Below, in pieces: positions 57,202 through 64,000 of a DNA stretch of 64,000 nt. Position numbers and translations under genes: made by a program. Source of the DNA: Tubiluchus corallicola. Taxonomy: Eukaryota > Priapulida > Priapulimorpha > Priapulimorphida > Tubiluchidae. The notes below the pieces were generated by a model. The model was not told the DNA's origin and did not search any database. It worked only from the letters and a program-made list of their open reading frames with translations. Location: the NCBI GenBank assembly GCA_030141605.1, contig JAQGDQ010000001.1, positions 2,142,501-2,206,500 on the forward strand, given 5' to 3'. Each line of letters starts with the position of its first letter. Within the stretch, counting starts at the first letter, position 1.

Positions 57202-57589
57202 TATATAGAGTCGATACAGTATTTATAGGACAAATATTATAGTTGTTAGTTTTCTAGGTTTCTGTCAGCGTTTGTCGTCATTACCGCAATTTTTGCGTGT
57301 ATATAACCACATTATCGAATCTACTGTTTTTGTGGTAATTGAAGAAAGTCATCTTCGTCTTCGTTGTCATCATCATCACTGTCACTATTATCATTAGTCA
57401 CTGTCAAAATGCAATCTACATGTACACGTAAAAGACTGGGTTAGGCAGCAAGCATGTAACGCTCTCTGTGTCAATTAGTTGTACACAAGTAATAATTAAG
57501 AAATTGAAAGTTCGAAAAGTTATTTGCCGTGAGTTGGTCAGTGTGCCGTATAGTATTTCGAGAGCACATTAACAATTATAGGTGCCAAA

Positions 57590-58251
57590 TTGTTAACAGC
57601 GAATAAATTACAATATGCTTTTCGCTGGAATTAAATATTCGATCCAAATTAAATTTTTGGTAGTATTACGCCTCTATAGATAAATTGGAATTTGGGAATT
57701 TGTGTGCGATATCAGCATAATATCGTAAGTGTTACTCTAAATCACCATAAAATCGTCCCTATAAATTCGTCTGAGTGTTTTCTATTCGTGGTTGATTTTC
57801 ACATGTTAAATAATAATACCTGCAACACAATTTAATACGATATAATGATAATAACGTATTTGTGACGATGGCCCGTCGCACTGCGACGAGAGAGTAAATT
57901 TTACTTTTTATTTTAAAGACGATTTAGAGTTTTTTGTACTTTAAATTTTTAGATTTAATCCGGTCTGCACCCTTATTGACAATGAGCATCTTTTTATACT
58001 CCTAATTTGTCTTTTACCTCAAACAGAACATTAAAGATACACAGATGCGTGTTTATATATATATATATATATATTATGTAGCATATGTATTAATGGTTAT
58101 TATATGTCTAGAGATATAGAACCAAATTACTAAATAGGCAGTACAAACGTAACAAACTCAGTAGTAAGGCCCTATAACGACTTCGCTAAAACAGTCATCG
58201 GCAATAATCATAACCCTCATACAACATAATATATATGCTTCTTCGCATCTT
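57590..58251 (+). repeat. Diverged tandem duplication, copy 2
   Basis: Second copy of 56,560-57,201, about 1.04 kb downstream, with roughly 15-20 percent differences by eye. It carries an extra palindrome-like insertion, CCCGTCGCACTGCGACGAG, at about 57,871-57,891. The upstream ATC-rich block is also duplicated (56,372 and 57,350), so the unit is close to 1 kb. Confidence 0.85.
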
Positions 58252-58664
58252 TGGTGATCTGTTAAAAGTAAAATACCGATGCGACCTCAAATTACGCGAT
58301 GGTGGAGCACTTAAATATAGCATTTGACCGAAAAATCCACGCAGCAAAATAAGTAGCATCATCATTAGCTATATAATTTACATGCTTACATGCCACAACA
58401 ATAGTATATATTATGTAATAACTGTCATCCTTGTTATAGAAGGCATATTTTAAGAAAGAGACTGCTTATGTTGACTATTTTGAGAAAAATAGATTATTTG
58501 TGATCATACTACCTTAATACATTGTCATAAATAATTAATAGGCAGCGTAATTGTCTGTAACTAATACTATACTATATTGTAGAAGCAAACGTATCATTGT
58601 GGAAAATGTTATAGGCACTTTTAACATTCGGCATCGTAGCTGTGGTTAATGAAATAAAAACTCT

Positions 58665-58785
58665 TATAGATGCATTCTATTTCTATACTTAGTATAGCTA
58701 CCCGAAAAGCTGAAGGCCATGGGTTCGAGTCCCAGTGAAAGTGGAAACTTTTTTCAAACTTTCTAATTTAATATTGCTTTTGATA
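58665..58785 (+). mobile_element. tRNA-derived SINE with intact B-box
   Basis: A canonical B-box GGTTCGAGTCC at 58,722-58,732 follows an anticodon-arm-like segment starting TATAGCTACC. The following tail AAACTTTTTTCAAA..CTAATTTAATATTGC matches the tail of the SINE at 24,639. The 5' half of the tRNA fold is missing, so it is not a working tRNA gene. Confidence 0.65.
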
Positions 58786-61520
58786 TGTGCTTACGTGATA
58801 AGTTGAACAAAGCTACGTCAGTATAGCTAGTACAGCAGGAAAATACGGTCATCTGGTTTCATTGTTAGTTTTATTATTTAAACTACCCTGACAATGCATG
58901 CGATTTTCAGTCCACATTTTATCATGAAATTCAGCCAATTTTCACCGCGATTTTCACAACAGATTTAGATTTACCATTCGCATTTGGGCTAAAGCACATG
59001 CACACCCTGCATACATATTTACAAAAAGAAATTAACTGTTGTCGAAAAGAAAGCTAAATGTCATTAACAGAGGTCACCTCGCCCTTAGGCTGTTTTCATA
59101 CCAGTACGTTTGAGCGACACAACCGACTCAGAAGAAATGACACGAATAAAACTAAAGTCATTCGCGAAGCTAGTGCGCTGAATTGTAAAACTGTGGTATG
59201 TAGGTTAGGTCGAAATAAAATGTAGGCCTTAATATTACTTTTATTATTAAACATAAGGTAAAGTCAGCTAGACTCCAACTTTTTTATATTGTTTCGAATG
59301 AAATAAATATAATACTCATCTTTGTTTTACTTGGTTACATGAAACGTTATTTTCATTACGATCCAAGTAAGATTAGCAACTATTGAATAAAATGTTCAAG
59401 AGTAAAATAAAGTTTAGTAATATTCAAAAAGTGTGTAAAATATAAATTAAAAGACAAGGGTAAAAGTTAAATAAATTTTTATAAATTAAAACTATTATAA
59501 GTATTATAGTAATGTAAACTAAAAGCAATAAATTTGAAATGTCTTGGTGTCTTAAATTGTTTAATTTTGCGCTATAATTCGGGCATTTACTGTATGATGC
59601 ACCATAACACGTTAACATATTAAAACGATAATTGTAATGCAAATTTACACATGGAATTTGGTAAAATTTTTGTAGATAATTAACTAAGGAATAAAAAATA
59701 TAACAATTAAAGAAACTTATTTAAAGGTTATGAGCTAATTTTCTCTAAAAATAGGTAAAATTCTCCCAACTATAAATAAAAGTTCGTTGATTATATTACT
59801 TGCCAATTTGCAGATTGCAGTTAGCTTATGTATTTTAATCAGTTACAATTTACAAATGAGCATCTTGCCGTTAACTTGCGATAAGCAACCGACATTATGA
59901 CCCGCATTTTTTTGCATGTGTAACAAACAACAATACATATAGCAATATTTCACTGTAAAAGAAAATTTTGGCTAGGAAATTGTGCAAGATTAATCACATT
60001 TTAATTAAGCCCCATAAACTAGGTTTTCCGTTCATTGCTACATACTGTGAAGCGTTTTACTCCATAACAATAATTATTGTAGTGCTTTATAGTGTGTCAT
60101 ATATCAATTACAATATAGAAAATGTTATTCGAAACCTAAATTGCTATGCTACTTATGTAACTCACGTTAATTTCTGCACACACATTGCAGTTTTCGCAGT
60201 GCATGCCTACAATAATTATTAGTGACTGGTTAAGAGGCATTAAAATACTTAATGCTCTTATTGAAATAGGACATTCGCTAGCATTATAAACTCATTGACA
60301 CAAGTTGACACTTGTTAGGAAATACTTTTATTTTTTCAAATTTGGATTTGCTTTAGTGCGTAACAGAAGCACAACTAGGCATATTTGAAAGTTTCAAGAT
60401 AACCCTTAAATTATTTAAATATAATAAATTATAATTTATATTATATTTACTGTAATTAACTGCTTTTATGCGGAAATTCAATATTAACTTCAATATTAAC
60501 AAGTTTTTCGAAAATAAACTAATTTTTTCTAATCCTATAACACAAACAATTAGATAATCATCAAATAACAACTAATGTTTTAATCAATAAGATTAAGCAA
60601 TATTACGAGAAAATTAATTGTTATTAACAGTTATTAATTGTTAATACATACAAATCGCTCAATTTTTTACCCTCGAATAGACCAAGAGACCGATGCAGTG
60701 TTTTTCAGCAAAATCTCTAATAATGGATCAATATAAATTTTTGTTTACAGATGTCAACAATAAGAAACAAACATTATCTTTTTAAAACATGCGCAAGAAG
60801 TTGTATTGGAAATATGTATGTATTAAACGCAAAATACTAGTATACGGTAAATTATGATACCGCATAATATGATAACGCGCTACTAAATATGAAAATAAAA
60901 AAATACAAAAAAGACAGACACTGGTGGTGGGGACTTGTACATGACTGTCATATGGTTGAATACAAAACCACATAAGATGAATATGACATTCTAAACACAA
61001 TAATTACTGATGTATACTGGCTATATAGAATGTAGCTCTCAGTCCCTGTGTAGGTCTATATATGAACAGGTACCTGTATAGAACAAATTCCCTCAAATTC
61101 CCATTGATTAATCGTTTTAAGGGCTACTCTTGTTACTCTTTCTGTCCAAAATACGTCTCTTTACCATTGTGAAAATATTATACCTTAAAAAGTATCTCTG
61201 TAGCACTATAAAGAAGGACAATTGCCATTCTTCTTCCACGTTGCTGTTAACGTCTTTAAATTGTGATACAGCAGGTACTCCTAAAGACTCCTAAAGAAAG
61301 GTAACACCTGGACACCAGCAAGGAGCTGATGTTTGAAGTAGATTAGAGCAGATATAGATGTATCTTTGCCAATAATTAACTTCGAAGTCAAGAAAATCCC
61401 CGCTAAGCCGTCTTTTACGGCGGTTACTCTATTTTAATATTAATTCTCTGCCCCTTCAGGTGATTCCGTTACCTCTGACAATTGTGCCGATGTGAAACAG
61501 TTCAACGAGCAGATCTCGAT
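58786..61520. other. AT-rich intergenic stretch upstream of the chitin-binding gene
   Basis: No exon is recognised. Open frames at 59,424-59,642, 59,968-60,222, 60,353-60,571 and 60,782-61,000 are Ile/Leu/Tyr-rich products of AT composition. Confidence 0.55.
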
Positions 61521-61522
61521 GG

Positions 61523-61584
61523 TATATAAACTAGAACACATTCACACGTATGATGTCAGTAAGGTGAAAGGAGAATTTATATAG
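61523..61584 (+). promoter_or_regulatory. Two TATA-like boxes before the chitin-binding protein gene
   Basis: TATATAAA at 61,523-61,530 and TATATAG at 61,578-61,584 precede the start codon at 61,619. The first would place transcription start near 61,554 and leave about 65 bases of leader. The second would leave only about 10. The first is the better candidate. Confidence 0.4.
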
Positions 61585-61618
61585 GTCTGTGTCACACCAG
61601 TGTTTGTACGGAAGCGGC

Positions 61619-62526
61619 ATGAGAACCTTAATCGTTTTAGCGTGTTTCTGCGCGGGTAAGTATGGAAACTTTCTCATTTGGCTCTTTAAATAACGTTTGT
61701 TCTAATAAGTTTAGACAATAATTATGTAAACACCAGTTTTATGCTGCGAAAATTATCCTACGTACATTTAAACATAATTGGTAATACTCCTATTTATCGT
61801 GCAGTTTAGAAGGAGCAAAATTTCTCTAAGTGTTTACATATTTAAGTTTATTTTGTAAAGAGGTGTGAATCCTTTGTTTAAATAATACTTAAATCAATTT
61901 AATAATAATAAAAAATTGATGTTTATATTTGTAAAAACGATAATAAATGTATATAATATTATCGGATTAGCAAAAATAATAATAGATAAAGTAAGAGAAC
62001 ACAATTTTTTCATTTAATTAGCCATGTATGGTTAGTTGATCTAGTAGTGTAGATCTCCTTGAATTTGCTTTTGAGGTAATGGGACAATTATAACCTTATG
62101 TTGACTTTAACTGGCAATTTTTATTTTCTACTAAATACGATTCTCTGGCAAACATAAATACACCTAACAGAATTGCACTTAACATTCTTATTACCGAAGC
62201 ACTAAATGCGCTTCTGTTGTGGGCAAGCAGAATTAAAAAAGATCTTCCTTCAGCAGTTAGTCTAGTAAACACTAAGCACTACTATACCAATAAGCTTTTG
62301 GCGTTCTGTGAGTAATGTGGCATTACATGCCTTTCCTGTTTATTATTTTAAACATATCATTTTGTTTTTAAACAGTTTATGTGGCTGCCTTGCCAGAAAA
62401 GCGGCTCGGGGTTCCATTGTCTGCAGAAGATGACTGTAATCCACTGATAGGAGGAAGGAATTACTCAGCTGACCCTAATGACTGTTCAGTATTCTACATT
62501 TGTGATCACGGATGGCCAAAAATTAC
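61619..62526 (+). CDS. Secreted protein with peritrophin-A chitin-binding domain, first two exons
   Basis: Exon 1 (61,619-61,655) encodes MRTLIVLACFCAG, a signal peptide start, and ends at a strong donor GTAAGT. Exon 2 (62,376-62,526) follows TTTTTAAACAG, continues the signal peptide (VYVAALP) and then gives the first half of a CBM14/peritrophin-A domain. That half reads C-x15-C-x5-C with YSADPNDCSVFYICDHGW, the aromatic and Cys pattern that binds chitin in this family. It ends at a donor AC-GTAAGA within the domain, so the remaining cysteines must lie in a later exon. I could not find that exon before the window ends at 64,000. Such proteins occur in cuticles, shells, gut linings and mucus. 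The product's full size and domain number are unknown. Confidence 0.8.
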
Positions 62527-64000
62527 GTAAGAAGAACATTTAATCTATTATTTAGTTTTTTTTTGTGAATTAGCACGATTCTACAATATACGTGGTACCA
62601 GTACCACCGTACCACAGAACATGGTATCATGCTGTCGTGCTAGATCAAAACAAAGACAATCTAGGATAAAAATGGAACACAATACAAAACTGTAAAATAG
62701 CGGTCTGCGTTTTTAGACGTTAAGAAATATATTGTCAAATAGATTTTACAAAGTAAGTAAATGCACTTACAGCTCAAAAGTTTCTCCAAAGATGGAAAAA
62801 AGATCCATTAATTCAAGCATCCTGAATGGCCATATATGTCGCGACCCAAAACAAGGTGCCATAGGTTGACACTCCAAATAATTAAAGCAATATTGAGGCT
62901 AAAAGGCATTGATATAGCTTTATTCCTTTTGAATATAAAAAACGCCATTAATTCTAAGCATTTTTCCAGTCTTAATCAGATTAAGTGTTAATTTTGCATG
63001 GCTCTTATTTGTTTGTCTGTAGTAGTACGTTTCGTGATTTTTTGAAAATTTGGTTTCCTCCAATTTTAACCTATAAGAATCGTTTTATGGTCTTTGTGTA
63101 GCCATGTGGAAGCCAGTCCAATTCGGTTAACCGGGTCAAAACAAAAGAAGCAGTCAGTATGATTATGGCTCAAAAATCGCCAGAAAATTAGATAAGTAGT
63201 GCAGTAGCAACAGCGATAGTATTTCAGTTCGGGAGATCCTTGTTTTCAAGATGAAATTTAAGATAAGAAGTTGGGAAGCTCTAAATTGATCTTCTTTAAG
63301 TTGCTGAGTGTCGTTGTTTTCGCGAGGTAACAAAAGAGCTTTTGAACCGTTCAGTCCAACTGCGTCTGTTGGTCTTGTGTTATTTAATAAAATAAACGGA
63401 TCCGAACCTCGGTGTTACCTCGCTCACTTCGAGAATTTTCCGAAGCTCCATACTGTCTATACTAGCCTAGCCATTCGCCGGGGGGATTCTTAGTGAATTA
63501 CTCCTCGTTCTCTTTGTACCACCTGCGAAGCCATACAGTCATGTACTACAATTAGAGAGCATTACTAAAAACATGTATAGTCCTCTGCGATAAACATCGT
63601 GAGATGTAGGATAATGTTTATTTTCTTTAACAAACTACAACTCTTATCCTTTGAGAATCTGAGGTGCCGTATGAATAATTTCTATATTTATACTGCACAA
63701 CATGTAAATGTGTAGTCCACGCTGAGCCTGAATTGTGTCTATACAATATACATTGCAAGACGACGCAATGGAATAAACCTATACAAAAGCAGGCCCTTGT
63801 AATTGTTTAACTGACCCCTGTGTAAACGCTGGACTAGTGACCAGTCTACTCGGCTAGTCGGATAGTCAAAATTAGATCTCGGCACGGACACGGTTTCCAC
63901 TTGCGAAATCACACTCTTCGCTAGATGATAATATATTCAGTAATTAGCAATTAATTCTACTTAAAACTCAACTTGCATGAGAAGATGTGAAAATTGTTAA
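62527..64000 (+). other. Presumed intron 2 of the chitin-binding gene to window end
   Basis: No exon completing the chitin-binding domain was recognised. A 10-bp inverted pair, GCGAGGTAAC at about 63,321 and GTTACCTCGC at about 63,413, brackets about 80 bases. A short word TTCGGTTAACCGGGTCAAAACA at 63,123 recurs in similar form near 36,723. Confidence 0.4.

Noticed and set aside
58665-58745. Functional tRNA gene suggested by GGTTCGAGTCC
   Set aside because: The B-box is perfect but the 5' half has no A-box or acceptor stem, and the tail matches a SINE, so it was called a SINE.

Overview
The window looks like a piece of an invertebrate animal nuclear genome. It is AT-rich, its genes are split by GT-AG introns of a few hundred bases to several kilobases, polyadenylation signals are AATAAA, and the sequence is thick with eukaryotic transposons, tRNA-like SINEs and microsatellites. 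The recognisable genes (TMIE, calaxin/EFCAB1, ribosomal protein L7, APCDD1 and a peritrophin-type chitin-binding protein) are animal genes. I cannot name the phylum from this alone. A marine invertebrate such as a mollusc, annelid, bryozoan or cnidarian would fit. There is no sign of bacterial genes or operons.

Layout from left to right. Positions 1-1,240 hold a fragment of a repeat that shares its polypyrimidine tract and one end with a Mutator-like (MULE) transposon further right. Positions 4,370-6,655 (minus) hold the last three exons of a TMIE homologue whose cytoplasmic tail carries about five 18-residue repeats. Positions 7,492-9,234 are bounded by 240-250 bp inverted arms. About 9,260-11,790 (minus) is a decayed non-LTR retrotransposon. 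Positions 12,350-12,616 are an unusual inverted minisatellite. Positions 14,237-21,467 are a nearly full-length BEL/Pao LTR retrotransposon with 434-bp LTRs, a 5-bp target duplication and one frame break between its two large ORFs. Positions 23,841-26,933 are a decayed FLYWCH/MULE transposon with a SINE inside it.

The central genes are a calaxin homologue (six exons, plus strand, 28,561-32,452) and, tail to tail with it, ribosomal protein L7 (minus, 32,904-35,779, with a likely first exon at 37,717-37,749). Two small hAT-type elements with target duplications sit at L7: one in its last intron (33,120-33,650) and one just upstream of its likely promoter (37,918-38,324). APCDD1 (minus, 41,023-49,166) has three recognised exons covering both ApcD domains and a hydrophobic C-terminus. 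Its signal-peptide exon is not resolved. The right third (about 49-61 kb) is gene-poor: SINE-like insertions, a pentanucleotide satellite, ATC-rich tracts and a roughly 1-kb diverged tandem duplication. The window ends in the first two exons of a secreted chitin-binding protein (61,619-62,526, plus).

The genes do not form a pathway. TMIE is a mechanotransduction accessory membrane protein, calaxin a ciliary dynein regulator, L7 a housekeeping ribosomal protein, APCDD1 a Wnt/BMP-modulating surface protein and the last an extracellular chitin-binding protein. I found no convincing new gene system. The most unusual items are the repeat-tailed TMIE, the inverted minisatellite, the paired hAT insertions around L7 and the TIR-bounded MULE with frame-broken but recognisable transposase domains.
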